A stretch of 64,000 bases of DNA from NCBI GenBank assembly GCA_017553325.1, contig JAFZMH010000008.1, positions 62,001 through 126,000 on the forward strand, given 5' to 3'. The notes under the pieces were generated by a model. The model was not told the origin of the DNA and did not search any database. It saw only the letters and a program-made list of their open reading frames with translations. Each line of letters starts with the position of its first letter. Positions within the stretch are counted from its first letter, which is position 1. Position numbers and translations under genes: made by a program. Origin of the DNA: Clostridia bacterium (GTDB taxonomy: Bacteria; Bacillota; Clostridia; Christensenellales; CAG-917). Below are positions 18,092 to 27,184 of the stretch, one piece after another.

Positions 18092-18546
18092 AACACGAAT
18101 CGTGTTCAATTTTCGGCGGTTTTGCAAATCAATTTGCAATGTCGTCTTATTTTTTTACTGTTTAGTACGGTTTTTGCAATGATTATGCCAAACGGGTTGC
18201 AGCGTGATTATTGCCTTAAAATACGATAAGTGTTTCAATTTTCAAAACTTTTCAGCCTCGCGCGCAGTTTAAGCATATTTGCGGTTTTTGAGCGAAGGTT
18301 TTTAATAATCGCGTTTTTGTGTGATTTTATGCGTACAAAAAGCGTCAATTTGCTTATTATCTCAAAAATTTGCTATACATATTGAAAAAAAAGTGGTAAA
18401 ATATTTTACTGTTGTAAACTACTAAGTGTTTACAAAGGGGTTTAGACCTCACCGTTTTTAGAAAAAATATGAGCGAATATGGGTTTAAACTCAGATTATT
18501 TGCCGAGGCGAACTTGGCAAAAATACGGAGATATTAGAGTCAGACT
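18092..18546. other. 455-bp intergenic region with two palindromes upstream of the ABC transporter
   Basis: AT-rich, no ORF and no riboswitch recognised. Near its right end are a perfect 14-bp palindrome GTAAAATATTTTAC (18396-18409) and an 8-bp inverted repeat TTGTAAAC / GTTTACAA (18412-18435, 8-nt gap). They lie 110-150 bp before the ABC transporter start. Both look like operators. No convincing -35/-10 pair was fixed. Confidence 0.55.
18396..18435. promoter_or_regulatory. paired palindromic operator candidates
   Basis: GTAAAATATTTTAC followed after 2 nt by TTGTAAAC-N8-GTTTACAA. Perfect symmetry in both suggests binding by a dimeric repressor or response regulator controlling the MacB-like exporter; the protein is not identifiable from this window. 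Confidence 0.55.
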
Positions 18547-21447
18547 ATGCTTAAAATTATAGATATTACAAAGGCTTATGCCATCGAAAAAGACAGCGTT
18601 CTCGCCCTTAAAGGCGTGACGATTGAATTCAGAAGAAACGAATTCGTTTCGATTCTCGGTCCGAGCGGTTGCGGAAAGACCACTCTCCTCAACATCATCG
18701 GTGGACTTGACAGATACACGAGCGGCGACATTCAAATCGAGGGCGTTTCCACAAAGGAATACGACGACGTCGATTGGGACACCTACAGAAACCGCAGAAT
18801 CGGCTTCGTTTTCCAGTCCTACAACCTCATTCCGCACATGAATATATTGAAGAACGTTGCGCTCTCCCTCACCCTTGCGGGCGTTGAGAAGGAAGAGCGT
18901 TATCGTCGTGCGCAAGAGGCTCTTGAAAAAGTCGGTCTCGGCAGCGAGTCCAAAAAGAAACCAAATCAACTCTCAGGCGGACAGATGCAGCGCGTCGCAA
19001 TCGCGCGTGCGCTCGTTAACAATCCGGAAATCATCCTCGCGGACGAACCCACGGGTGCTCTCGACAGCGAATCGGGCATTCAGGTTATGGACCTCTTGAA
19101 GGAAGTGGCAAACGACAGACTCGTCATTATGGTCACCCACAACCCGAATCTTGCCGAAGAGTACAGTACCCGTATCGTATATCTCAAAGACGGTCAGGTG
19201 GACGGCGATACTATGCCGTACGACTCGACGGTTGAGCCCGAGGGCGCACTTCCCGTCGCAGGCGACGTTTCAACCGCGGAAGATAATGAGCAAGTCGAAG
19301 AGCCAAGGCAAGACGTGAACGCCGAAGTTCTTGAAGACGAAGAAGGTGGCAACGAACCGAGTGTAAAACCGGAAAAGAAAAAATCGAAATTCAGAAACCT
19401 TTTCCGCAAACGTCGCGCACAGGGCAAGACGTCGATGAAACTCAGGACGGCAATCAGCCTCTCTTGGAACAACTTGCTCTCAAAGAAGGGCAGGACGATA
19501 ATCACGTCGGTTGCAGGCAGTATCGGTATCATCGGCATCATCCTCGTCCTCTCGCTTTCAACGGGCGCAAAGGCGTACGTCAGTTCGCTTGAAGAGAGCG
19601 CTCTCTCCAATTATCCTATCACGATTTCCCGTTCGAGAGCGGATATTTCGCTCATTATGTCGATGTTGATGGAAGAGGATGGCGAGGACAGAGAGAAAAA
19701 CCCCGACAGCACGACGATCTACATCAAGAAATTCCTCGGCAAAGTTTTGTCGCCGGAGATGGTGTCTATGATAGCGGGCAAGAACGACTTGAAGAAATTC
19801 AAAGCGTATATAGACAAGAATTTCAACAACGACCTTGCAACCGTCAAATACAATTACGGCATAAATTTCAACGCGTTCATTCAGGACCCGAGCGTTGAAG
19901 ACAGATATATGAAAGTCAACCCGTATACCGAGGTCATGCAATCGGTCATAGATAATATGCCGAGTGATTGGCTGGATATGGATTTCGGCGGAATGACGCT
20001 TAACGATATGATAGGGCAAGCGACGTCAAATACGGGTATGTCGAGCGTGGCGAGTATGTTTATGTCCACGGGCAATCTCATGAACGCTTGGGACGAGATG
20101 TCTTCCAACCAAAAACTTCTCGAAATGCAATACGAACTTGTCGGCGACGACTCAAAGTGGCCTTCCGCCGCGGATGAAATCGTGGTCGTGCTTGACAACA
20201 GAAACCAACTCGTCGACTTCCAACTCTTTATGCTTGGTCTTAAATCTCAGGACGACGTTATAAACGCGCTTGAAAAGAAGAGCACTTTTGCCGACGATAC
20301 GGTTTACGACGTGTCGGATATTTTGAGTTTGAGATACAAAGTTTTGACCGAAATCGACTATTTTGAAGAAGACTTGGACGAGGAAGGCAACGGTCTCGGC
20401 ACTTGGACGCAACACGTTCACGGCGAGCAAAACAAAGATGCCATCGACAGAATTATCGCCTACAATCAAGTCAACTACGGCATTGAACCGCTTGAACTCA
20501 AAGTGGTCGGCGTAGTACGTCCGAAGCCGGGCGTGGAGTCCACGTCCATTCAAGGCGTTTACGGTTATACGCCGGCACTCACGCAACTCCTAATCGAGAG
20601 AGCGAAGCAACACCCCGCAATGAAAGAAATGCTGAAGCGCGTGAGAGAGGACGACGCGAAGGGCGATTATTCGACGGGCCGTATCGTCAGCCCGATTACG
20701 TTTACAAACGGCTTCTACATGAAGGTTAACGGAAGCACCTCGGACATCGGATATATCAAAACCAACGAAGAGTCCGACAAGAAAGTCTTGTCCGCAGGCG
20801 ATACCATCCTTTGGTACGATACCGCCACGCAGGGCTATAACGCGGATTATTTGACGATGCTTCGCAACCTCGGCGTAGCCGAGAGGGAAGATCCTCTGTC
20901 AATAGAATTCTATTGCACGACCTTCGAAGCAAAGGACAAAATCGTCGAATTTATCAATCAGTACAACGAGGAGACTGACGAGGACATCAAATACAGCGAT
21001 TTGCTCGCTACGATGATGAGTTTCGTCAACACGATGGCAAACACGATTACGGGCGTGCTCGTGGCGTTTGCGGCAATCTCCCTCGTGGTGTCGACGATAA
21101 TGATTGCAATCATAATCTACACCTCCGTGCTCGAACGCAGAAAGGAAATCGGCGTGCTCCGTTCAATCGGCGCGAGAAAGAAGGACATCTCCCGCGTCTT
21201 TATTGCGGAATCCGCAATCTTAGGCGCGTACTCGGGACTTATCGGCTTGCTGGTCAGTTATCTCATATCCTTGCTCGGCAGGTTCGTCTTGAAGATGGTG
21301 TTCGAGATTGACGGACTTATGGACGTCAAGTGGTGGCACTGTGTGATGATGCTCGGCATAAGCATTTTGCTTTCTATGATCGCAGGCTTCATTCCGTCGC
21401 GTATCGCGGCAAAGAAAGACCCTGCGATTGCATTGCGAAGCGAGTAA
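18547..21447 (+). CDS. MacB-like ABC transporter, ATPase fused to permease
   Basis: A 966-residue fusion. Residues 1-225 form an ABC ATPase with [31 protein letters not shown] and [16 protein letters not shown] charged linker (about 225-300) leads to a first membrane helix (about 318-340), a large extracytoplasmic domain of about 480 residues and three C-terminal FtsX-type helices with [17 protein letters not shown]. This is the layout of Bacillota type VII exporters for peptides, antibiotics or lipoproteins. The substrate cannot be told. No partner gene or two-component system is adjacent. The ribosome site is weak, with GGAG about 16 nt upstream. Its stop codon lies in the left arm of a large inverted repeat. 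Confidence 0.9.
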   Translation: MLKIIDITKAYAIEKDSVLALKGVTIEFRRNEFVSILGPSGCGKTTLLNIIGGLDRYTSGDIQIEGVSTKEYDDVDWDTYRNRRIGFVFQSYNLIPHMNILKNVALSLTLAGVEKEERYRRAQEALEKVGLGSESKKKPNQLSGGQMQRVAIARALVNNPEIILADEPTGALDSESGIQVMDLLKEVANDRLVIMVTHNPNLAEEYSTRIVYLKDGQVDGDTMPYDSTVEPEGALPVAGDVSTAEDNEQVEEPRQDVNAEVLEDEEGGNEPSVKPEKKKSKFRNLFRKRRAQGKTSMKLRTAISLSWNNLLSKKGRTIITSVAGSIGIIGIILVLSLSTGAKAYVSSLEESALSNYPITISRSRADISLIMSMLMEEDGEDREKNPDSTTIYIKKFLGKVLSPEMVSMIAGKNDLKKFKAYIDKNFNNDLATVKYNYGINFNAFIQDPSVEDRYMKVNPYTEVMQSVIDNMPSDWLDMDFGGMTLNDMIGQATSNTGMSSVASMFMSTGNLMNAWDEMSSNQKLLEMQYELVGDDSKWPSAADEIVVVLDNRNQLVDFQLFMLGLKSQDDVINALEKKSTFADDTVYDVSDILSLRYKVLTEIDYFEEDLDEEGNGLGTWTQHVHGEQNKDAIDRIIAYNQVNYGIEPLELKVVGVVRPKPGVESTSIQGVYGYTPALTQLLIERAKQHPAMKEMLKRVREDDAKGDYSTGRIVSPITFTNGFYMKVNGSTSDIGYIKTNEESDKKVLSAGDTILWYDTATQGYNADYLTMLRNLGVAEREDPLSIEFYCTTFEAKDKIVEFINQYNEETDEDIKYSDLLATMMSFVNTMANTITGVLVAFAAISLVVSTIMIAIIIYTSVLERRKEIGVLRSIGARKKDISRVFIAESAILGAYSGLIGLLVSYLISLLGRFVLKMVFEIDGLMDVKWWHCVMMLGISILLSMIAGFIPSRIAAKKDPAIALRSE

Positions 21448-21525
21448 CTCCTCGGTTGAGTGATTTTTATGCACGCCTTAATTAAAGGCGTGCATTTTTA
21501 TTACTCAACCTCGTCGTTGCTTCGC
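21435..21525. repeat. large nested inverted repeat spanning the ABC transporter stop codon
   Basis: Outer arm GCGAAGC...CTCGGTTGAGT pairs with ACTCAACCTCG...GCTTCGC; the left arm includes the last two codons and stop of the gene. The inner stem is TGCACGCCTT / AAGGCGTGCA followed by a T tract, a good intrinsic terminator. It resembles the six fold-back elements in straddling a stop codon but lacks their conserved blocks. Confidence 0.7.
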
Positions 21526-21599
21526 GCACGAAATCGTACGATAAACCATCAAAATAATTTGGTGTCAAACAAGTTTTTCGCACAAATTTTGTGCTTGAG

Positions 21600-21645
21600 T
21601 TTGTGCCAAAGGCACAAAAAAAGGTACTCAAACGAGTGCCTTTTT
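21600..21645 (-). terminator. terminator of the deoxyinosine glycosylase gene
   Basis: On the minus strand GGCACTC-GTTT-GAGTACC followed by T7, then a second hairpin GTGCC-TTT-GGCAC. Confidence 0.8.
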
Positions 21646-21652
21646 GATTGTT

Positions 21653-22135
21653 TTATTCTAGAATAATTCTCCAATTATCAACGAGTTTTTCAAGAGTCCA
21701 AGCGGCATTGGCGGGACTGGTGGAGGGCAGAGGCGTTGCCGTCAAATTAGGGTGATATTTGACAAAATATTTGTAGGACGTCGCGCCGTTGCAAAATATC
21801 TTTGATATTTTGGTGCCTGCAACGATACTTTCGATATCTGCAGGGACGACGTTTTTGACGTGAGCGTCGCTACTGCCGAGCAGGTCGCATTCCTCCACGC
21901 TGTCGTAGAGCGCGACGTGGTGTTTTAGCAGCAATCGAGTTTTCCCGTTCTTGTCGGTTGAGCAAAAGTCCTCTCCAAAGAGAAGAGAGAGGACTTTCCA
22001 AAATCTGTTTTGCGGATGCCCGTAATAGAAGTTTGCTTCCACCGATTTGACGGACGGCACGCTGCCCAATATGAGAATCGAGCAGTCCTTGTCAACGACG
22101 GGCGGAAACGGATGTTTGACGTGCCTTGCTTGCAT
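21653..22135 (-). CDS. DNA-deoxyinosine glycosylase (UDG superfamily)
   Basis: A 160-residue enzyme of the hypoxanthine-DNA glycosylase family (UDG family 6), which removes deaminated adenine from DNA. It has LILGSVPSVKSVEANFYYGH, where the N-terminal motif of the superfamily lies, followed by PQNRFWKVL, and a C-terminal block with LPSTSPANAAW. Length is typical. Its ATG follows the GH27 stop by 1 nt, so it is co-transcribed with a sugar hydrolase; the functional sense of that pairing is unclear. A hairpin terminator follows. Confidence 0.9.
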   Translation of the reverse strand: MQARHVKHPFPPVVDKDCSILILGSVPSVKSVEANFYYGHPQNRFWKVLSLLFGEDFCSTDKNGKTRLLLKHHVALYDSVEECDLLGSSDAHVKNVVPADIESIVAGTKISKIFCNGATSYKYFVKYHPNLTATPLPSTSPANAAWTLEKLVDNWRIILE

Positions 22136-22136
22136 A

Positions 22137-23762
22137 TTATTTTACGATATACACTTTGCTTGCGTTCTTTTCAAGCGATACGGCAAGACGACCGTTCGTC
22201 TCGACATCTTCGCCCGACCATTGCTCGGTAGCCTTGTAGGACGTCGCCTTTTTCATTGCCACGTACTCGTCGTCGCAGAGAGTGTTCAAATCGAATTCCG
22301 CGCTTGCGTTTTTGGACGATTTGTTGAAGAAACACACCGCGACGCCACCGTCCGCAAGCGGTTTTGCGAGCACGTCGACTTTGCCTTTTTTCACTCTCTT
22401 CGCAGCCTTGCAGAGGGGGTCTTGGTTGATTGCGATAAGCCCCTTGTTCGTGACGATTTCTCTCACTTGGTCGGACATCTCTCTTATATCGTTGCCGAGG
22501 ATAAGAGGGGAGTTCATCATACACCAGAGGGAGAAGTGCGAGACGTTTTGATTGTAGGAGAGTTTGCCGTTGCCGACTTCAAGCATATCCGGGTCGTTAT
22601 AGTGTCCTTGGCTGGATTTTTGATAGAGTTTGACCGTGTGCCCGTAGATGAGTTTTATCCATATCCAAATCGGTTTTATGTCGGGGGTAGTGCGCCACAA
22701 ATTGCCCGCCTTCGCGCCCCAGTTGTACGGTCTGCCCCAGCCCCATTCGCAGATGGAGAAGGTGATGGGTTTTTCCGCGCGCTTTTCCTCTTTTGCGACT
22801 CTCTCCGTCGCGCGTTTGAGCGCGTAGCCCATACGGCGGTATTCGTACATTTCGCTGTCCGCCTTTGAGGTGATTGGGTTGTAGAGTTTTATGGTATTCT
22901 TGCCGGCTTTCAGGTCTACGATGACTTGGAACCTTGCCGTCACGTTGAATTTCTTTTGCGGCGGGAACTCGATTTCGTATTCCTTGTCATCGTTTATCTT
23001 TGCAACGAGGAATTTTTCAAATTGACCGCTCTTTTTAATGTTGATTGTGAGCACGTATTTGCCGTCCTCGTCGACTTCGATGTTGTTGTAGGTGATTGCG
23101 CCGAGATTTGCGTCAAGTCCCGACACGAAGTGTCCCGAGGGGAGTTTCGTGTCCGTCATAAACTTCGCAAGTCCGCTAAGCACCGCGTTTTGCACGGAAT
23201 ACTCGATTGGATGACCGTCGAATTGCGAAATGCTTATGCTGTATACGAGGGGCGCGTTTTTGGAGAGATACTCGTGATGACAGAAGTCGTATTTAAAGTA
23301 TTCCACTCCCCATTTTGCGAGAGTGTAGGCGTCCACAGATTCTCTGTGCAGACTGGCGGGCAGGTCCTCGCAGGTGAGGGTGCCGTTCGAGGTGTACGCG
23401 CCGAGTTTGAAGCCGAGTTTGTTGATTTCTTTGACGAGATACGGCATACCGCTCGGGAAGGTCTCGTAGTCCGCCACAAGTTCGCCTTTTTCGGTGCGGA
23501 GAGAAGATTGCCAGCAGTCGTCGAGATTGACGTATCTGTATCCCGCGTCCAAAAGTCCCTTTTCCTTCATAGCCTTCGCCGTGTCAAGAATGAGCTTTTC
23601 GTTTATGCGGTTGGCAAAGGTGTTCCAGCTCGACCAACCCATAGGGGGAGTCGTCGCCGCGCCGATTGGGTAGTCTTCAAACGTCGGGTTGACGCTCGTC
23701 GGTTTCTTTTTCATAAAGAGTTGTTTTATGTAGCAGAACGGACACATATTGTTTCTTTTCAT
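22137..23762 (-). CDS. GH27 alpha-galactosidase with a domain inserted in the catalytic barrel
   Basis: A 541-residue retaining alpha-galactosidase-like glycoside hydrolase. GH27 landmarks: TTPPMGWSSWNTF (39-49), VNLDDCWQ, GVEYFKYDFC with nucleophile Asp159, WRTTPDI with acid/base Asp361, and NDPDMLEVGNG. Between the nucleophile strand and SICEWGWGRPYNWG (residues about 165-318) there is an insertion of about 150 residues. Its part 220-296 reads like a carbohydrate-binding beta-sandwich (GKYVLTINI, VIVDLKAGKNTIKLYNP). No signal peptide is seen, so it probably acts in the cytoplasm on imported galactosides. The start at 23762 has AAGGAG about 13 nt upstream; ATG 23747 is possible. The linked mannanase and symporter suggest galactomannan use. 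Confidence 0.88.
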   Translation of the reverse strand: MKRNNMCPFCYIKQLFMKKKPTSVNPTFEDYPIGAATTPPMGWSSWNTFANRINEKLILDTAKAMKEKGLLDAGYRYVNLDDCWQSSLRTEKGELVADYETFPSGMPYLVKEINKLGFKLGAYTSNGTLTCEDLPASLHRESVDAYTLAKWGVEYFKYDFCHHEYLSKNAPLVYSISISQFDGHPIEYSVQNAVLSGLAKFMTDTKLPSGHFVSGLDANLGAITYNNIEVDEDGKYVLTINIKKSGQFEKFLVAKINDDKEYEIEFPPQKKFNVTARFQVIVDLKAGKNTIKLYNPITSKADSEMYEYRRMGYALKRATERVAKEEKRAEKPITFSICEWGWGRPYNWGAKAGNLWRTTPDIKPIWIWIKLIYGHTVKLYQKSSQGHYNDPDMLEVGNGKLSYNQNVSHFSLWCMMNSPLILGNDIREMSDQVREIVTNKGLIAINQDPLCKAAKRVKKGKVDVLAKPLADGGVAVCFFNKSSKNASAEFDLNTLCDDEYVAMKKATSYKATEQWSGEDVETNGRLAVSLEKNASKVYIVK

Positions 23763-23797
23763 AATTATCTATCGTCTCCTTATCAATTTGCAATATA

Positions 23798-23826
23798 AAA
23801 GAGTATGGGAGCCCCATACTCTTATT
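23798..23826 (-). terminator. terminator after azlD
   Basis: Stem AAGAGTATGGG / CCCATACTCTT with a T-rich stretch on the minus strand; separates azlCD from the GH27 gene. Confidence 0.75.
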
Positions 23827-23891
23827 TTGGCTTGTTTTTGGCGATTTTGCAAGAAAAATTTTTGAAAATCGAAAATGTTTTGTTTTTTTGC

Positions 23892-24203
23892 TTAGAAGGC
23901 AAACCCCAATGCGAAAACGACGACCACGCTGGCAATCGCAACGACAAAGAACGGGAGTTTTTTGACGAAGGACAGAGCGAGCGCGACGACTGTTCCCACC
24001 GAGGCGATTATGACGTTGCCGGTAGTAAAGAATATCGCGGGGAACACCATCGCCGAGATAATCGCGCTCGGCATATAGTGCAAAAACGACCTGATGAACC
24101 TCGATTTCACTCTATGAGTGAAAAACGTAATCGGGATAACGCGGGGGATGATTGTGACGGCGCACATAATGAGGGCGGCGTAAATTGCGTTTTGAAGAGT
24201 CAT
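23892..24203 (-). CDS. azlD: AzlD-type branched-chain amino acid exporter subunit
   Basis: A 103-residue membrane protein with three to four helices and the family start TLQNAIYAALIMCAVTIIPR followed by VKSRFIRSFLHYMPSAIISA. AzlD works with AzlC to export branched-chain amino acids or analogues. It overlaps the azlC stop by 4 nt, which supports a two-subunit complex. No azlB-like regulator is nearby. Its transcript ends at the hairpin at 23798-23826. Confidence 0.9.
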   Translation of the reverse strand: MTLQNAIYAALIMCAVTIIPRVIPITFFTHRVKSRFIRSFLHYMPSAIISAMVFPAIFFTTGNVIIASVGTVVALALSFVKKLPFFVVAIASVVVVFALGFAF

Positions 24204-24982
24204 GACGCCACCTCCTCTTCGTCGCTGTCGTTTGCAAGCGGAGCGCTTATAGGTTCGCGCACGTACACGGAGTCGTCGTCAAGATATTCGACGGGGAAAA
24301 CGAGCGCGGAAATCAGCGCGGATACGACTGCGGATATAACTATGCGTATGCCAAACGACAAATCTTTTAGATACGGGGTGAAATAAAACAGGCATGACAC
24401 CGCGGCGGCGAGCAATATCGTGAAGAACAGGCGTTTGTCGCGCTTTGCGGGCGGAATTATGAGCCCAATGAACATACAGTAAAGCGCGATACCCATTGCG
24501 ACCTGCACCCTTTCGGGGAGGAAAGAGTCCGTCACTGCGCCTATCACCGTGCCCCCGACCCAAGAGACGTAGGGGATGGGACTTGCGCCCATATAGTATT
24601 CAAACGTTATTGTCTTTTTGCTTGAGACGACGGCGTACATTTCGTCGGTAATGAAAAAGCCGATGAGCGCGCGTTTCCACTTGCTCTTTGTGTTGAGTTT
24701 TTGGGAGAGGGAAATACCCGTCAATATGTATCTAAAATTGACTATGAGGACGGCTATGCCGATTTCCAGCAGTGAAGTCGACGCTTCGGCAATCATTTTC
24801 AGCCCCGTGGCCTGCCCGACCGAGGTAAAACTCGTAGCGGAAAACAGAGCGGCGTACCAAGCCGGATAAGCGTATTTTGCGATAGTCACGCCAAGCGTAA
24901 ACGAGACGATAAAATATACTATCGCAATCGGGATACTGTCACGCATCCCCGCCAAAAATGAGTTGTCGTTTGTTTTTTTCAT
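24200..24982 (-). CDS. azlC: AzlC-type branched-chain amino acid exporter subunit
   Basis: A 260-residue protein with seven to eight membrane helices and AzlC signatures MRDSIPIAIVYFIVSFTLGV and FRYILTGISLSQKL, plus FFITDEMYAV. It is the large subunit of an amino acid exporter with azlD. It is about 25 residues longer than usual because of a charged C-terminal tail ending DSDEEEVAS. It is the first gene of the two-gene operon; the region upstream to malQ (24983-25195) holds divergent promoters. Confidence 0.92.
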   Translation of the reverse strand: MKKTNDNSFLAGMRDSIPIAIVYFIVSFTLGVTIAKYAYPAWYAALFSATSFTSVGQATGLKMIAEASTSLLEIGIAVLIVNFRYILTGISLSQKLNTKSKWKRALIGFFITDEMYAVVSSKKTITFEYYMGASPIPYVSWVGGTVIGAVTDSFLPERVQVAMGIALYCMFIGLIIPPAKRDKRLFFTILLAAAVSCLFYFTPYLKDLSFGIRIVISAVVSALISALVFPVEYLDDDSVYVREPISAPLANDSDEEEVAS

Positions 24983-25135
24983 AGTTTCGTACGTTTAGAG
25001 TATGACAATATTAGCACATTACGTGCTAAAAGGCAATCAAAATCGCAAACGTGCCCAAGAAAAATTTTTTTGCAAAAATACGCGGTTAGAATGCCTGTTT
25101 TTGAGAATTATCATATCGGTGGCATCATTTTTTTG

Positions 25136-25164
25136 TTGACTTTGACCGAATTTGAGAATAAAAT
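25136..25164 (+). promoter_or_regulatory. sigma-A promoter of malQ
   Basis: TTGACT, 17-bp spacer, TAAAAT, 31 bp before the malQ start codon. Confidence 0.8.
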
Positions 25165-25195
25165 AATACCGTCAAATCTTTTTTGGAGATATTTT

Positions 25196-26677
25196 ATGAA
25201 AATCGACAAAAATTTCGGTTTTTCCCGCGGTAGCGGAATTCTGATGCCGGTCAGCGGTTTGCCCTCAAAATACGGCATAGGCTCGTTTGGCAAAGAAGCG
25301 TTCAAATTTATTGACTTTTTGGCGGAAACGGGTGTGAAAGTATGGCAGGTTTTGCCGCTCAACCCTACCTCTTACGGCGATTCGCCGTACCAGTCGCCGA
25401 GCGCGTGGGCGGGCAACCCCTATTTTGTAGATCTCGATTTATTGAGAGAGGACGGACTGCTTACTCCCGCAGAATTGAAGACGCAAAAGCATGACGCAAA
25501 GACGGTGGACTACGGCTGGCTGTTTGAAAACCGTTATTTGGCTCTGCGCACGGCGTATTCACGCTTTGTGACGGGGCTGAAATACTTTGAGTTCATTGAG
25601 AAAAACGCCTATTGGCTCGACGACTACGCGCTCTATATGGCGATAAAGGTCAAAAACGGGTTCAAGTCGTTCGTCGAGTGGGAAGACAAGGAAAGAGATT
25701 ACGAAAAGGCGAAAGAAAATCTCAAAGAATACAAAAAAGAGATGAATTTTTGGAAATTCGTGCAATACGAGTTTTTCAAACAATGGGCAGCCGTGCTCGA
25801 CTATGCGCACGCAAAGGGCGTGAGCGTACTTGGCGATATACCGATTTACGTCGCCTACGACAGCGTGGACGTGTGGAGCAAGAAGGAAAATTATCTGCTC
25901 GACGAAGACCTCTCCCCGAAACTCGTGGCGGGCTGTCCTCCCGACGCTTTCTCCGCAGACGGGCAACTTTGGGGAAACCCAATCTATGATTGGAAAAAAA
26001 TGAAAGAGGACGGTTTTGGCTGGTGGACGGCGCGCATCAGGCACGCAAAAGAACTCTACGACGTACTCCGCATAGACCATTTCCGCGGATTCGCAGGCTA
26101 CTATACGATTCCGTACGGCGACAAGACCGCGAGGAACGGGTGGTGGAACAAGGGCGTCGGCGAAGAACTTTTTGAAAGGGTGAGAAAGGACGTTCGTTCC
26201 GCAAAGATTTTGGCGGAAGACTTGGGCGTCATAACCCCCGACGTGCGCGCGCTTTTGAAATCTACGGGTTATCCCGGGATGAAGGTTTTGCAATTCGGTT
26301 TTTCTTCGAGCGAAAACGAGTATCTTCCAAAAAACTACCGCTCGGCAAACTGCGTAGTGTACACGGGCACGCACGACAACGCGACCACGCGCGAGTGGGC
26401 GGCGGAACTCAAAGGCAAAGAACTCTCCGTATTCAAGAAAGAGTGCCCGCGTTCAAGGGGCGAGTCGAGAGTGGACGCAATGATTTCTCTTGCTATGAAC
26501 TCGAAAGCCGCGCTTGCGGTCATCCCGATTGCGGACTATTTGAACCTCGGCGCAGAGGCGCGCATAAACCGCCCGTCCGAACCTATGGGCAACTGGGGTT
26601 GGAGACTGGGTGCAGACTATTATAACCGGCAACTCGTGGCGCGTGTGCGCGACTTTGTGAAAAAAGCGAACAGATAG
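25196..26677 (+). CDS. malQ: 4-alpha-glucanotransferase (GH77)
   Basis: A 493-residue amylomaltase that transfers maltosyl units between alpha-1,4-glucans. GH77 motifs: SYGDSPYQSPSAWAGNPYF, SFPDAFSADGQLWG-like block (PPDAFSADGQLWGNPIYDW), LRIDHFRGFAGYY with the nucleophile Asp, ILAEDLGVITPDV with the acid/base Glu and YTGTHDNATT with the transition-state Asp. TTTGGAG lies 7 nt before ATG 25196; the frame opens earlier but upstream sequence is promoter. The enzyme is cytoplasmic and serves maltodextrin or glycogen metabolism; no other mal or glg genes are adjacent. Confidence 0.97.
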   Translation: MKIDKNFGFSRGSGILMPVSGLPSKYGIGSFGKEAFKFIDFLAETGVKVWQVLPLNPTSYGDSPYQSPSAWAGNPYFVDLDLLREDGLLTPAELKTQKHDAKTVDYGWLFENRYLALRTAYSRFVTGLKYFEFIEKNAYWLDDYALYMAIKVKNGFKSFVEWEDKERDYEKAKENLKEYKKEMNFWKFVQYEFFKQWAAVLDYAHAKGVSVLGDIPIYVAYDSVDVWSKKENYLLDEDLSPKLVAGCPPDAFSADGQLWGNPIYDWKKMKEDGFGWWTARIRHAKELYDVLRIDHFRGFAGYYTIPYGDKTARNGWWNKGVGEELFERVRKDVRSAKILAEDLGVITPDVRALLKSTGYPGMKVLQFGFSSSENEYLPKNYRSANCVVYTGTHDNATTREWAAELKGKELSVFKKECPRSRGESRVDAMISLAMNSKAALAVIPIADYLNLGAEARINRPSEPMGNWGWRLGADYYNRQLVARVRDFVKKANR

Positions 26678-26686
26678 GAGAAGTAT

Positions 26687-27124
26687 ATGAAATACAATTT
26701 TTGGGGCTGGCAAAACGCAGATTGCAAGCCGTTGACGGACGAATTTAAAGGAATAAACAACCCGCGCGATATGTACGATGCTATGACGCACGTCTGGTGC
26801 GAGTATTCCTGCGCTCCAAGATACAGGGCGGAGTGGTCCAAGGACAATATGACGGTGGGACAATGCTCTATAACCGCTTTCCTCGTGCAAGATATATTCG
26901 GCGGAGAGGTGTACGGCGTTCCGCTTGAAGAGGGCGGCTATCACTGCTATAACGTGGTGAACGACTGCCGATTTGACATTACGAGCGAGCAGTTTGGCGA
27001 CAAGGTTTTAGTTTATGACGAGAAACATCCGCAGTCCCGCGAAGAGCATTTTGCCGTTCAGGAGAAATACGAGCGTTATCTCTATATCAAGAAGGCTTTG
27101 GAAGAGTATTGCCAAAACCGCTGA
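26687..27124 (+). CDS. YunG-like protein
   Basis: A 145-residue protein with the YunG-family core TVGQCSITAFLVQDIFGGEV, followed by GGYHCYNVVNDCRFDITSEQF. The order GQC, then HxxN, then FDxT resembles a Cys-His papain-like or transglutaminase-like active site, but activity has not been assigned to the family as far as I know. It starts 9 nt after malQ with AGGAG in the gap, so it is co-transcribed with malQ. Function unknown. Confidence 0.75.
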   Translation: MKYNFWGWQNADCKPLTDEFKGINNPRDMYDAMTHVWCEYSCAPRYRAEWSKDNMTVGQCSITAFLVQDIFGGEVYGVPLEEGGYHCYNVVNDCRFDITSEQFGDKVLVYDEKHPQSREEHFAVQEKYERYLYIKKALEEYCQNR

Positions 27125-27138
27125 CGAAAAACGATAAA

Positions 27139-27170
27139 ATAAAACCCTCTCATTAGAGAGGGTTTTTTGT
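27139..27170. terminator. bidirectional terminator
   Basis: AAAACCCTCT / AGAGGGTTTT stem with a CATT loop and T6; separates the malQ unit from the convergent sugar symporter gene. Confidence 0.85.
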
Positions 27171-27184
27171 TATGGTTTTAGGTT

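Noticed and set aside
18092..18546. A riboswitch in the 455-bp region before the ABC transporter
   Set aside because: No conserved aptamer motif or terminator/antiterminator pair was found; only short palindromes are present.
22926..23798. 290-codon open frame opposite the GH27 gene
   Set aside because: It is a shadow of GC-skewed codons of the minus-strand gene, which carries clear GH27 motifs.
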